Origin: Embiotoca jacksoni
Taxonomy: Eukaryota; Chordata; Actinopteri; Embiotocidae
NCBI GenBank assembly: GCA_022577435.1
Contig: JAKOON010000011.1
Location: forward strand, 7,471,501-7,535,500
Direction of reading: 5' to 3'
DNA length: 64,000 nt
A model generated the notes under the pieces. It was not told the DNA's origin. It was given only the letters and a program-made list of their open reading frames with translations, and ran no database searches. Shown here piece by piece: positions 1-13,167 of this stretch (position 1 is the stretch's first letter; each line of letters opens with the position of its first letter). The position numbers and the translations under genes were made by a program.

Positions 1-40
<40 letters not shown>
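1..40. repeat. (CA)n microsatellite
   Basis: A pure CA tract runs off the left window edge, so its full length is unknown. Confidence 0.95.
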
Positions 41-41
<1 letters not shown>

Positions 42-103
42 GTCATTGTGTGAGAGGAGGTGTCTGACCCAAATCCTGCACACAGAGTTCCTGACTGTGA
101 GGT

Positions 104-190
<87 letters not shown>
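104..190. repeat. (GT)n microsatellite
   Basis: About 43 GT units with one GTTT interruption near 171. It is opposite in orientation to the CA tract 63 bases before it. Confidence 0.95.
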
Positions 191-504
191 ATGAGGCTCA
201 GGGGTCCTGGCCTTTGTATCCTACAGATATCCCAACAGTAGCTTGGTGTTATGTGTCTCTGCTCATTGTCAGTTAGACAGGCCTCCTGCAGTGCTATATG
301 AAGGTTGCTTTTGTCAGCAGTTCGAGGGGAGTAGGGTCACACAGCATGCTGAGGGATCTGTCAATAAGGAGTGTGTATGGTTTTAGGTTCGCAATTGACG
401 AATAGATTTCTTCGCATAAAACGCTTTGGTTATTTTTGTCTTCCCTTCGTGATATAGCAGATATATATTATTATATTTATTATCCCTAGGGGGAGGTTTT
501 TCCC

Positions 505-685
505 TTCTGGGCTACTGTAGAAACATGGTGGTGCAACATGGCGAGCTCGGTGGAAGAGGACCCACTTCCTCTGTACATATGAAGGGCTAATAAGAGAACA
601 GTGATTATACACCAAACATAATTATGAATATTATTTACCATTTCCGACAATCGATCCCCAAAATCCTACACACTGAACCTTTAAA
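505..685. mobile_element. Teleost interspersed repeat, non-autonomous DNA-transposon type
   Basis: The stretch from tcccttctgggctactgtag through aaacatggtggtgcaacatg to the terminal cactgaacctttaaa resembles a very common repeat of acanthomorph fish genomes, from memory. CTTTAAA at the right edge is its usual end. The left end is not clear and may lie nearer 440. It encodes no protein. Confidence 0.5.
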
Positions 686-1074
686 TGCTTCTGTCTGTCT
701 AAGTGCACAATTTAGCTGTATTATTCTACGTTGTACATGTCTTTGGTAATTTATTCATTCAGACAGTGAAGATATTTCTGTCACCTGGTGGTTGAGTGCT
801 CTATGATGCATTGTGACTTTCATCTGTGGGGAGACAACAACTATAAACAATTGTTATAGTTTCTTTGATGCAGTTTTAGATGGTGTGGAGTGACATGGAT
901 AATCAAGACTGAATTCCACTCTTGATCCTCAAAACAAAACCAAACAAAGACAGAAAGTTTTCAAGAGCTTCATGATGCATGAAAATAATCATCCCCTCTT
1001 TAACATTTCAACACACAGAAAAGCAGGCGGATCAAGTCTGTTGTTGTGGCTGGAGTTGTGGTTCTTGTTTGTCA

Positions 1075-1078
<4 letters not shown>

Positions 1079-1162
<84 letters not shown>
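1079..1162. repeat. (GT)n microsatellite
   Basis: About 42 uninterrupted GT units. Confidence 0.95.
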
Positions 1163-1164
<2 letters not shown>

Positions 1165-1913
1165 GAATAATATTAACTCAGACACAGTATCTTATGACTC
1201 ACTGTATCTGTCTGGTGAAGCTTTATCCAGCTCAAGATAGAAGCTGTTGTTCATGACTTGGATATTTTTAAAGTGTAAATCTTTGTTTTAGTGAAAACAT
1301 CATTTCTGTTTGATTAATTTGGTGAGTAGCTTAAATTTGGCCACACGCTGTTGAAAGGTCAACTTGGCATTTGCTACAAGTATTGTACGGTGTTCTCATA
1401 AAATTGCACGTAATATACAAACATTGTAAACCAATAATCAGGAATACGTGGAGGACATAAATATCATATATGAAAGAACAAATTTCATATTATATTTAGA
1501 ATATGCCATCATGGTGGTGCACCATCTTGGATCCATTGGCTGATTCAGGATTTGTCTAGTGTGACTCATAAGATGTTGACTGTGCGTGTAGGCTGACTAT
1601 TTCAGTCTGCATTCTCCTCCCCTTTTTCTGAACCTTCTTTCACTTATTTCTGAGTTTTAAGGAAACATATTTATTTGATGCAGACTTCAGTATGGCAGTT
1701 AATTCGTAGTTAACTCTTAAACAGACAACAACTCTTCAACAGAAAAATTGAAAGTAGGATGTTTAATTTAAAGAAGTTTTCACTTGTGATTGTTGAGTTT
1801 TTGTGTCTTTGCATGCTTCTTGAAAGACTGAATAATGTGATGAATAACATCACATGTTTTGTTCTGCATTGTTTAGGGACACTGTGCTGCCCTGCTTCAC
1901 CACCCAGTGAGCC

Positions 1914-1914
<1 letters not shown>

Positions 1915-1967
<53 letters not shown>

Positions 1968-2010
1968 AGGTGTGTGGAGGTGTGTGTGTGTAGGTGTGTG
2001 TGTGTGCGTA
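1915..2010. repeat. (TG)n microsatellite, imperfect
   Basis: About 26 pure TG units are followed by tggagg, tgtaggtg and tgcgtatg interruptions. Confidence 0.9.
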
Positions 2011-3619
2011 TGGGTGGGTGTGACTGTGTCTGTGCACATTCTGACAGTGTTGTTCATGCAGCACGCTGATGTGAACCCTCTTTAGAACAACATGTCTGAA
2101 TATGGCTGAGTAATCCAGAGAACAAGTCCATATAAACAAAAACATACACATGCTTCCTCACAATAAACATATTGTACATGGCTCCACATACTGTAGAAAC
2201 AAGTTGAAGGCACTCATGTCTCTTCTCTCTTCTCTTCTTCTTTCCACCACTCAGACGCTCAGCTGGGCAGATTAATGCAGCTCACAAGGCCCACGGGGGA
2301 ATAGTTGCATTTGAGGCCGTTTCAGAGCAGAGTTTAGAACCTTTGGGAAACTCGAGCTTTAATTTGATTTTTGTTCTGGAGGTCACTGCTCTATTTCAAG
2401 CAAATCCCCATTTATTTTTGATCGTCTCTGCTCTGTGCACTCTGCTCTGTGGTTTCTAGAAAGTTTTTTTGAATTATTTGCCTACTTTACTTGAGCAAAC
2501 ATTTGCATGGATGCAAACCGCATGATAAATATAATCGAAAGCACTTCAAATTTAATGGAAAATGTTTTAAAAGCTTTGTCTGTTTTATTAAGGAAACGTC
2601 TTCCATGATGAGACTCGTTAGGCTCGTTTGATGGTCCCCATCCATTTGGTCATCAAGGCCAAAATGTCAAAGTCGAAATTCATTGACAAAACAGTCAATC
2701 AGCTCTTCCTCTGTTGTACAAAATACATGACGAATCACGAGCATTTTTTACTCAAAGCTTCGCTCGGAGAAAAGAGACTAAAAATACTCTGATGGTGTTG
2801 TGTCCTCTTCTCTGCATGATGTGTTCGCAGATCTTGTTTGTTTACTTTTGTGCATCAGCCTGTATCAAGGTATGAGTGTTTTGTGTTTGCCTCTGGTTCA
2901 TGCTGAAGTTTAAATGCATATTTGGCTCTTCCGGTGTGTTATTGATTTGACATGATGAGGAAATTCTGTCAAAACACGATGAGCTGATCTCTTGTGAACT
3001 GCAGATTTTCTTATAGAAAATTTTAAAAACAGAGATCAGGGTTTATTAACCTCTATATACATTTTAAACAAGACAGTCATCTGCAGCGCTGCACAGCATG
3101 ATAAATTATACTAAAGACAGATGATTTGACAGCATTTAAAATGAAACATTTCAGATGAATAGCTCATGCTGGCAAAGTAATTGGACCTTGAGAAGAGGTG
3201 TAACAAGATTAAGCGTTTCTCTCAAGAATGAAGTGTTTACTCACTGTCAGGACAGAAAAAGACAGAAAAGTAAATATTTATACGTGTGAGTTTAAAGGTG
3301 CAGTATGTAAAGTTGAAGTCCTGTTTTGTGATATTACTTTGTACAGTAAGGCTTTGTTCAGTCTGCAGGCAAACCGGATTTGTTTCTCAAATCCGATCTT
3401 TGGGACGGACTGTCCGCACCGAATGTGGATCTGATTTGGTGTGTCCAGACGTCACCAGCCTATCTGCATGTTTTTTTTTTTGTTTTTTTTTCTATATAGC
3501 TGATGATCATTGCATTGTTAGTATTCCTCCTCCTCTCACATTCTGTTAATTTTTGAATATTTAAAACTGAAAACCTTACATTTTCCACTCTAAAAGACTT
3601 TAAACATTATCTCAAAGAA

Positions 3620-3644
3620 ATAATAATAATAATAATAATAATAA
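3620..3644. repeat. (TAA)n microsatellite
   Basis: About 8 trinucleotide units. Confidence 0.9.
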
Positions 3645-4329
3645 AAAATGTGGCTTTAGAGACACACAAGTTGGTATTAAAATGAGATCTCAAGAGCTGG
3701 TCTGAACTGGGTGTCCGCCAGTAATAAACGTGTGTGTTTGTATGAGTGACAAATTCTCTTGTTTAGATCTTGCATGTTTAGATCAAGTACTAAAATACAC
3801 CAATTACCCTGATTATTTGACATTATTGTTTGAATCTGACTCCCACCTTGTTAAAGATAAATGTTAAATTGACATCAGGGGTATTCAGATGAGGAGTTTG
3901 GATTCAAGGACAGCAGGACATTCAGGCTGCTGTTAAGGAGCTGTTTTCAGTTTTCTTCACTGCATTGCTGCGTCACACAGCATGAGATCACGTTGCTATA
4001 CGTAACATATCTCACACACACTCATGGCACTTGATTCAGTGTCACGCAGCTCACATGGATGATGACGAAAATGACTCCTTTGTTCCTCCACTATAGTTCC
4101 ACATGCTCTGCCTCATATGTCTGACTGCCGTCTTTTTCTGGGTCACGGAGTTAAAGTGTCTGTATAACTGTGTGTTAATGAGGATGGAATTGTTGTTATG
4201 TTGGTAAAAAAAACATGCACATCTGGCCTGATGTGTGTGAAGTGCAGTTGCATGCAAATACACCTTTGTGTGTCCTTGTGGTGCATTGTGCTCCATGAGG
4301 TCATGTAAGACCAGGCACGTGTGTTTCTA

Positions 4330-4333
<4 letters not shown>

Positions 4334-4384
<51 letters not shown>
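4334..4384. repeat. (TG)n microsatellite
   Basis: About 25 units. It lies 161 bases before an inverted (CA)n tract. Confidence 0.95.
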
Positions 4385-4385
<1 letters not shown>

Positions 4386-4545
4386 GCTCCCCTGCCTTGC
4401 CCTTGGTATGTAATAAGCATGTGGGACTGCGGCTCTTTGCACATCTGTCTGGTGGTCGAGAAACCGTGCAGTTCTGCCGTGCACCATTTCCAGCCGCAGC
4501 CGCCCCACCCCCCACCTGCTCTACCCTCCCAGTCACTTTGTATAT

Positions 4546-4564
4546 ACACACACGCACGCGCACG

Positions 4565-4651
<87 letters not shown>
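4546..4651. repeat. (CA)n microsatellite with CACG start
   Basis: It begins with cacgcacgcg-type units and continues as about 41 pure CA units. Confidence 0.95.
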
Positions 4652-4855
4652 CAAAGGAGGTCGTCTCCACCGAATTTGAGGACACCCACGCTCCACGGGG
4701 AAATCTGTCTTTGTCTGAATGAGTACAAGAACCTGCTGTGCTTTCATCATGTTTTCCCTCACTCAATGACACACTCACCTCCTGATGTACAGTGCTGGAT
4801 GTACAGTGCTGTGTACAAGTTTTTGAGAATGTCAAACATAACCCATATATGAAGA

Positions 4856-4857
<2 letters not shown>

Positions 4858-4892
<35 letters not shown>
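4858..4892. repeat. (AT)n microsatellite
   Basis: About 17 AT units next to the Tc1 relic. Confidence 0.95.
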
Positions 4893-4897
<5 letters not shown>

Positions 4898-5100
4898 ATT
4901 TATCTTAAAACTAGTACCAGTTCTCTGCAGTGCTCTGGCACTTTTTATAGTTCTTGGCAGGTCGGTTATTGAACCATCTTGGAGAACTTACCACGTTTCC
5001 TCTGTGGATTTCAGCTGTCTCACTGTCTTCTATCTCATTGTGTAATCCCAGACTGACTTGAAAATGTTGAAATCGGCATCATCTACCTGCGTGCCTGAGA
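4885..5100 (-). pseudogene. Tc1/mariner transposase relic (C-terminal end)
   Basis: Read on the minus strand, this gives DFNIFKSVWDY, then (after a stop) KTVRQLKSTEETW, another stop, and VLQDG. That is the degraded end of a Tc1-like transposase, where PDLNIIESVWDY-type and RQPKSTEELW-type motifs follow the last catalytic Asp/Glu. Two in-frame stops show it is dead. The rest of the element, including terminal repeats, was not found. An (AT)n tract abuts it at 4858-4892. Confidence 0.65.
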
Positions 5101-7060
5101 GTAACTCTTGCCGAGCAAAAAGAGCAGAGTGATACAAAGGAAAGGTGCATTTTACCAGCACAGCTGGGATCGTTTCAGAAGTGAAGAGTTTGCCAGTTTT
5201 TTCTTCCTTCCTGATTTGGTCCTGACTGATTGTTGTGCTGCTAATGTGGGTAAATGTTGTAAAATGGCTTCTTTTTTTGTCCATTTTTTGTGTATCGTTG
5301 TTATTTCCTCCTTTGTTTTGTAGCCTACGGACAAAATCAATACAGCTTTCTGTGTTTTAGTCACTAATAAAACATTAAACCATCGAATTATTTCATAACT
5401 GTTTTACATAGAGTGCCTATAGAAAGAGGAGAACACATTTCTTGTACTTGAAAGACCGCAGGGGTAGACGGTGATGTAGTGATGTGTTGACCTGACCTGG
5501 TCGGCCACAGACTTTCATTCAGGGTCCTGGGTTGCAAAGACAGGCTTGAAAAATCGTGATTTGTAGTGAAGGCTGCCTGATGGTAGTTCAGGGCTTGACT
5601 TTTTCTTCAGTAACTCACTGTGGATGATTTTTCATCAACCTTTCATAAAAAACAACAACAACAACATGTTCCTCTGGTTTACAATCCATATTCTTAGATA
5701 AATGAAGGATGAACGACATCATTTTATGTTAGAAATGTAATTCTCATACAGCAATTCTTTTGTTAGCATTTACAAAACTGCAGCCTCAATGAAATGTATC
5801 CGTTATGGTGCACATAATACGTCATCTGATTTCCTTCTTCCCCATCCCTATCATCCAACCTCTTAACTTTGTAGCAGGTACATTATCAGAAAGCTGAATT
5901 TATATTAGATATTACTTTTAGTCATATTTTTATTATTCTGATTTTGAAGGAAGGTTTTCTATGGCTATGACTATGTTGGAGCTTCAACCAAAGTTGCTGA
6001 TTGTTGTTGAATTATTTGAATCAAGTTGTTTGTTATACTCCAACAAAACCTCTATGCGCTTTCTGCTTGCCTGTAGGAACTGAAGCTTTAAGAGTGCTCA
6101 TATGCTTCTCTGCTCTCTCACAATGCGCTGAAGGTAAATGACACCCGTGGGCGTACACCCATGCATACATATGAGGCTCTACAACCCTGGTGCCTCGCTC
6201 TCCCCTGCTCGTAGTGTCTCGTTACATAAGCAGCATAATGTTACCCCAGCAGGCCGTGTAACTGGCACCTCAATATCAGTCATCACCCCGGAGAGATGAG
6301 AGGGCAGTGGAGGCCGAGGAGAGCAATGAAATGATTAGAACAAAGTCGGGGGCATGAGAGGAAGAGGTCTGTGGGCGAGAGAGATTTGATTGAAAAGACA
6401 AACGAATACAGTTCGTGAAGAATCACAGGTGAAGATGAAGAACCAGAGATGAAACCAGGAGTGTGGTCTCGTTCCTCTTGAGTGCGCCGTCTTTTGAGTA
6501 GACTTTTTTTTCTGATTCACAGGCAGCTACCCTCGTGGCCATGCTTGTAGTTTTCAGTGACAACTTGTAGCCTTGATCTGGCTCAGTAAAAGCTCTACAC
6601 TACAGTCTCTCAATTACCATCCAGCAGCGAAACACTGAAAAGGCATTAATCCTCCAATCCGTGTCTTGACTGCACTCCGGGCCTATCACAGTGTTTCCTC
6701 TCTAAATGCATTCTTTTAACCCAAATTGAATATATCATTCCTCCCTCGAGGCACCGGAGAAGAAAGACTCTAATTCATCTTGCCTCCCTCACCGTCTCTC
6801 TCTAAGTAGGCTAGTAAAGGCTTTTGAGAGGCTCCTATCTCCTCTCCTCTCTGTTTTTATCACTAACTTCCTTACTAACTTTTGCTTTTTCTGTCCTGAG
6901 TTGTGTTCACATTTTCAGCGCCTTCAATAATTTGTGTGGAGACGGTTAATTTTAGAGACGAGACTTGTGCATGGAAGCCTCATTTGGTGAGCAGCACTCA
7001 ATATATAAAACAAATTATCCTTCAAACCCTCTTTTACCAATTTTATCGCCAAATCATATT

Positions 7061-7116
7061 GGATGGATGGATGGATGGATGGATGGATGGATGGAGGGAC
7101 GGATGGATGGATGGAT
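7061..7116. repeat. (GGAT)n tetranucleotide repeat
   Basis: About 14 units with one gggac interruption. Confidence 0.95.
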
Positions 7117-7953
7117 ATTTTAGTCTTTCTCATCTGTTGGAGGGATCTCAAACTGCAATGTTGACCGAACATTATGTTACATTACATGTCTTGAGCTATT
7201 GCATAGTGCACGATAAGCATACACGAGTGCATATGTGTGCTCTCATGTTGCTTTTGTTTCCCTATTTTGGACAAATCTTCTGTCAGCCTGGTCCTGTTGC
7301 CAAGAAGACTGACCTGGTCTGAACCGATCTGGTAAATACCTGACAGGATTTGGTAGTGGTAGCGAGGGGTTGAGAGGGGCGTGCTTCAGTCAAACATGCT
7401 CGTTCATCAATGAAGCCAGAAAGAGAGGCAGCTGGCGTGGATGCTTGACATTGTTGCTCTTAACATCACAAGTGTCTGGTTGATTTGATTAAAATCTTTC
7501 TTCATAGAGTGAGACTGGGGGCAGAGGGGGGGGGTGTTTAACACCATCATCTGTGTTTTTAAGTAATCATTTTTTTGTCTAACTGACTCGGCTGTCACTG
7601 CGGTTCTTTAGAACAGTGATGAGACCTAGCACGGGATGTGTGGAGGGGAATCCAATACCAAACTGGTTCCTCATGACTAAGTCCCCACAGGACACTGTGG
7701 TGAGCAGAGCTCATAACCTTCAAGAGACAGCAGCAGCCAGACAGCCAGAGGAATAGAGATAATTGAAATGACTGTATGTGTAGACTCTTTTTCATCTCCC
7801 TAATTATTCACTGGCCTCATTTTGTGAAAATGTTAATGTGTGTTCACATGAAAAGAAAGTCTGAGACTTGACTGTAGGTTTTGGAAAGTGTGTATATACT
7901 CTAATATCTCAAGAGTGTGTATTTGATAGGGTATTATGTGTGGGGGTGAGGCA

Positions 7954-8064
<111 letters not shown>

Positions 8065-10230
8065 AGCTTTAGAGCCATCATGGGAATGTGTGAGTGCTGG
8101 ATTCAGGTAATTGATCCTGGAACGCTTGAAACTGGCAGACAGTCAGGCTGGCCCGGTGCCAGTGTAAAGAGGGGGGAGGAGAGCAGGAGGGAGGAGGAGA
8201 AGATTACTGATACAGGCCACAGAAATTCCATGGCAACCAGATTGGCTGAGAAATGCATTGAATGGATGTAAAATGACAGATAACCTTATGTTGGAATGCA
8301 GTTGTACAATTTATTTCCTTCTTTTCTTTTTTCTTTTTTAACAGTAGCATGCTTGGCATACATTCCCTGAGTCTGGCTTGGATTTGTTTTTTCCCCCCCC
8401 CTCCATTAAGCTGCTAAGATACATGTCAAGAAACAAATAAAACAGGTGCAGGTTAGATAAGAGACCAACATCCATGAGCTGCTGTTTGCTTATTTAAACA
8501 ACAACAACAACATAATTTAATATTCACCTGGGATACTTCTGGTTCTGTTTCCTAAGAAGCACGAATAAAAGCATCTTCTGTATCCCGACAGATTACCTAA
8601 TCAGAAATGAAATTCTCTTCCTGTTGGCTGTGGTAACCCAGGCAACGGTTCCCCTGGAGACGGGCTTTGGCAAATCTCTACGGTCCGTTTAGCAAAGTCC
8701 TAACGCGTGTCCCCCGAATAGCTCCGGCATAAAGCAGCATTTTATTGCCCTAAGCAGCGATGATGCTGCGGCTTGTGTTTGACCAGAGATTAGTCAGACT
8801 GGGGCCTTTTGTGCTCGTTCTGCTGTTTGCGGTTGATAAGTGCTGCTGCAGGCCGCGTAGTGTCTGAGTCGGGAGCTGAGGGGCAGCGATCAGGGTTAAG
8901 GTAAACTGAGTGGTAGAGTTTTTGGTTTGTTGTCAGGGTGGGTATGTCAAATATATATCGTATATTGATGGTTTTCTTTTTGCAACAACGTGATGCAGCG
9001 GTGCATTTCTAAAGAAGGGACTTATTGCATGTCTCGGTGTTTGTAGAGGGGAATTAGGAAACACATTTTTTTAGCTCGTTAGTCGACTTTTGTAGTACAT
9101 TTTGGTGTTTTTTTTTAATTTTTTTATATGAACTGTGCCTTGAGTGGGTACATGATACTGTACTAGTACACTTAATATCAGTACAGTATGATGTAAATGA
9201 TAAAAGTCCTCCCCTCCCATCAAACCACTCAACAGTTATCCTGTTGGTAAATACTTCTGAATGATCGCATCTCACTAATGCTATGCCCTGATAAATAAAT
9301 ATTTATATTTATTTATATATATAAATATAATCTAATAAAGGACTACGAGTGCCAATTGTATTGGCTATATGAACCTGACTTTAGTATAAGATAGAGTGGC
9401 AGTAGTGCAGTTGTTTGGCACACAGACCTGGTGCAGGTTGTGAGCATTTTAATTGGTTTCTTGGAGACAATCTCAGCAGCAACATCAGCAGGAGGGGAAC
9501 ATTACCTGCGTTACTGGACTCTCGGGATAGTAATGGGGGTGATGAGATTAAATGAGAGTTAAAATAAAGCCAGGAACACACTCGCTGAATGTTGACCTAC
9601 TGTATAAAGAACATAAAGTCCTTCCTTGCAAATTCAAGTTTCATGGGTGTGAGGACATTTTAAGCACCTTCCTACTTTGCCAAGAATTTTATAGCTTCGT
9701 CCTACGCTGGAGAGAAGAAGTGGCACTTCATAGATGTTTAGGTGGGCTCATATGGGGGCTGTATACAACCGGGGAAACTCAACCGTCTTACACCGCTGAC
9801 GGCAGCTCGCTCCACAGAATTCAACAAAGAAATGATTCATAGGTTTGAAATGCTTTACTTTAAGAGAATCAACAAGCTTCTTCGAGTATGTGGATGCAGC
9901 CTGCAGCTAGCTGATGCTTCTTTGGTATCTGCTGTGCTGCCACACTGAATTTCTATTATGCAGCTTCATGACACATAAACAGTATAATCCCATGATGAAA
10001 TTTACAACCACTGCACGTTATAGAAAGCTCTCTTAGAAGCACATCTCCTGGAAAACTCACAAAACATTGTAAATACTTGGTGTCGGTGTGTTATTTTACA
10101 TTGTTATTATATTATCACACTGAATGGACCTCTGCTGAACATCTGCCTGTCAGACAGATAATCTATCTTTATATGTGGCATTTCATGGATTATTGCTCAT
10201 TTATTTTTGCTAACTGTCAGCACAGTGTCT

Positions 10231-10252
10231 CAAATCAAATCAAATCAAATCC
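10231..10252. repeat. (CAAAT)4 pentanucleotide repeat
   Basis: Four exact units. Confidence 0.85.
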
Positions 10253-11055
10253 AAATGGCAAGTTGGAGCATTACTCTCATCACTGATAACTCAAAAGTGT
10301 CACATACTCTCATACATCAGACATGGGAACAGATGGGATTAATGATTTAGTATATTTTACTTCTGTTTTGACATCATGAGGTTCTTTCATAGGGAGTGAA
10401 ATAAAACATGAGAGACTTTCTCCGGTGATTTCTGTCGGTTTGAGCTTAAACAAAGTGTTAAATTAGATGTGGATTAGTTCTCCTGATGTAAAGCTTTGGG
10501 GTGACATCATTAGAGTGTCGAGCTTTATAAAATAAAGTGCATCAAAAATTAAAGACTGCTACTGATCAAATATAAAGTAAAGCAGTCTCTACATGCACGC
10601 ATGGAAAACAGATAATAATTCAGAACTGCCTCCATGACACCATGTTCATGATACCCACATTTTATTTCTCTCTCAAGATTTCGTAACTGATATATTTCTA
10701 TTTAAAGACTGTCAATCAGTTGTTTCAAGACACTTTTTGTCCAGTTGATGTTTGGATTATTTCATGAAATGCGAATTTTGGGAAGGTACGTGTTGGTCGT
10801 CGCTGATAAGGGCCGCTGCGCACTTCTTAGCTGGTGGTTTTATTGATTGAAGTGGTGATATTGTTTGGTAATTGGATTTCAGCTCCCCTTGCGCCTGGCA
10901 TACACACATGAAGAAACAGTAATACAAAACCCATGTGACCTTTGTACCCCACCCCTCCAATTCGTTAACCTCTGACCTCTGACTTTTGCTCTGCCTGGAG
11001 CTTTGAATGCTTCTAGCAACAGACACAAACACAGAAACACCTGTGATTGTATGAT

Positions 11056-11089
11056 AATATATATATATATATATATCTATATATATATA
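11056..11089. repeat. (AT)n microsatellite
   Basis: Alternating AT with one TC interruption. Confidence 0.9.
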
Positions 11090-11124
11090 ACTCTGCTGTA
11101 TATTTGTGTTGTTTTTTTACTTGT

Positions 11125-11405
11125 CATGGTAGCGGCATTGCTCAACGGATGTCAGTGTTAGTCACCAAAATGAACGACATTCCCATGAGCTCCGGCTGTG
11201 CTTTGTTTCTGTGCTTCTTAGCAAATGTTAGTATGCTGCTATACCAAGCTAAGTTGGCCGACTTGGTAAACAGTAGCATAATGTTAACAAAATGTAACAG
11301 CTTTTAGCATTGTGTAATATTACAGTGCGCACATTAACATACTAACACTGGCATTTCACTCAAAGCACATCAGTGCCAAGTACAGACTCAGTCTTACCAT
11401 AACAT
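11125..11405. repeat. Teleost high-copy repeat fragment
   Basis: Phrases such as acatactaacactggcattt, ctcaaagcacatcagtgcc and agtacagactcagtc fit a common fish repeat rich in TTAGC/GCTAA words. Related copies lie at 31660-32025 and 53760-54793. Ends are approximate and no coding potential remains. Confidence 0.45.
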
Positions 11406-13167
11406 AGTGCTTACTAATAAAAAAATAAATTAACCAGTCGCCTACAATTGCTAGGCCACTATAACTTACGAAAGATATTGGCATATGTCTCAGCAGACAA
11501 AATATAGTGACAAAATTCAGTACCAGTCAAACTGTAGTTCAAAATTTTGCATTATCAAACAAAACATTTAGCCTGTTGGCATCACCTCTTTGTGCTAGCA
11601 GATCTTTATTTACTACATGACGCACAAAGACGTGTGCAGAAAAGTTTTTTTTTTTTAAGCAAGGCTGCTGGTTTGAAACCTATTAAAACTATATGTAGGT
11701 TAGGATGAGATATATTACTTTCTGGCTCAGTTTCAACCTTTCTTTAAATTGATTAGTCACACATTACTTTCTTCTACAGACTTCCCACAGACTTCATCAT
11801 CAATATATGCAAGGAGTTGTTATTGTGCCGCTATACTGTGGTTACACGTGATCAAAACTACAACTCAAAGAAGAAATCAGTCAAGTTAAACAGTTTCAAT
11901 CAAACTTTGGCTTGTTCTAAAAATGTTAACGCGCCCAAATCTAACAGCCCATTCAAAGACAAAGAAAATGCATTTCTGGCAGTTAAGATAGAGCATTTAA
12001 AACCCACGCGTTACTCATGATGGGCCTCAGAGTGTTTTGCAGATAGCCATGGAGATTTAAGTGGCAGCCTCAGTGTAGGTAAATTAACGAGGCCGCTCTC
12101 CGCCCACACAGAAACACACGCAATCGCCTCGGTGCTCATGATGCATTAAAGAGAGTGTCAGAGGGCTGAGGTCTGCCCTTAAGATTTACTGCCGCGGTGA
12201 GATCGTAGACTGGCTCCTTGCAAAGGCCAACTTGGAAAGGAAATGAGAGTAGAGCAGCCAGACGCAACAGAGAGCTGGAGATGCAGAGCAAAGATAGTAT
12301 TTAGCAGAAGAAAGAGTTGCAGAAAGACAAAAGCTCCCCTGCTGTGTAACGAAGAAGAGCTCGTGGGAATATAAATGCGTTATTATTGATGCAGAGAGTT
12401 GACAATGCACATACTGTAAATCGTCCCTCTATGCTAAAATTCCCATCGTCTACCTCTTGCCGACTCAACAAGCATGTTCTATTTTTGATCACACACTACC
12501 ATCTTTGCCTGAAAAACCACTTTCTAATGAGCACCCTTCATATTCCAGAGTGGAGCTGGTAATTTAGCATGCTGTATTATTAATCAGAGTCTCTGTGTGA
12601 TTTTGCAGCAATTTGAACGCTTATTTCCCCCCATAACGCTTCGGGGGTCGGGGTAATGAGTCTCCTTCCTAATGACTTTAGCAGTTGACAGCGAAGACAC
12701 GACAAGCGCTTATGGAATCAAAGGTTTGCCTGGCAGGATGAGGGTAGAGCAGTGTGCGTCTGCTGAGCATGTGTCCACTGAGACAGGAGAGCGGTATACT
12801 CAAAAGTTTTGTGTGATGAAAGGAAACAGAATAAGAAAGCTGGAGACTGAAACAGAGAGAGGCAGAGAAGAGGAGGATGTAAAACATAGAAGATACGACA
12901 AGTTTCTTTGCGACTGGCTGTATGATTGGTCGTGTAATTATCTTTGTGTCCAGGTCTGTATTTCCACTGTAATTTTCTTTATTTCTGTGTTTGGGTCATT
13001 TCTCTCATTATGCATCTGCAACCCGTCTACTGTCAACTGTTTGTCTCTCTTCATCTGTCTTTCTTTTTATCACATTGTTTCCTGCTACATTGCTTGTCTC
13101 CCTGCTTGTCTGTGCTTTGACACATTTTATGTCAGCTATGCAGCATCCCGAGGCAGCAAACTTTATA

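Noticed and set aside
972..1256. Open frames coding long runs of Cys-Val or His-Thr (also near 1.9, 4.3-4.8, 7.9, 18.5, 33.8, 39.1 and 50.2 kb)
   Set aside because: They are translations of (TG)n or (CA)n microsatellites, open on several frames at once, with no homology.
4061..4651. CRISPR-like or satellite array
   Set aside because: Only dinucleotide repeats are present; no repeat-spacer pattern, and the DNA is vertebrate.
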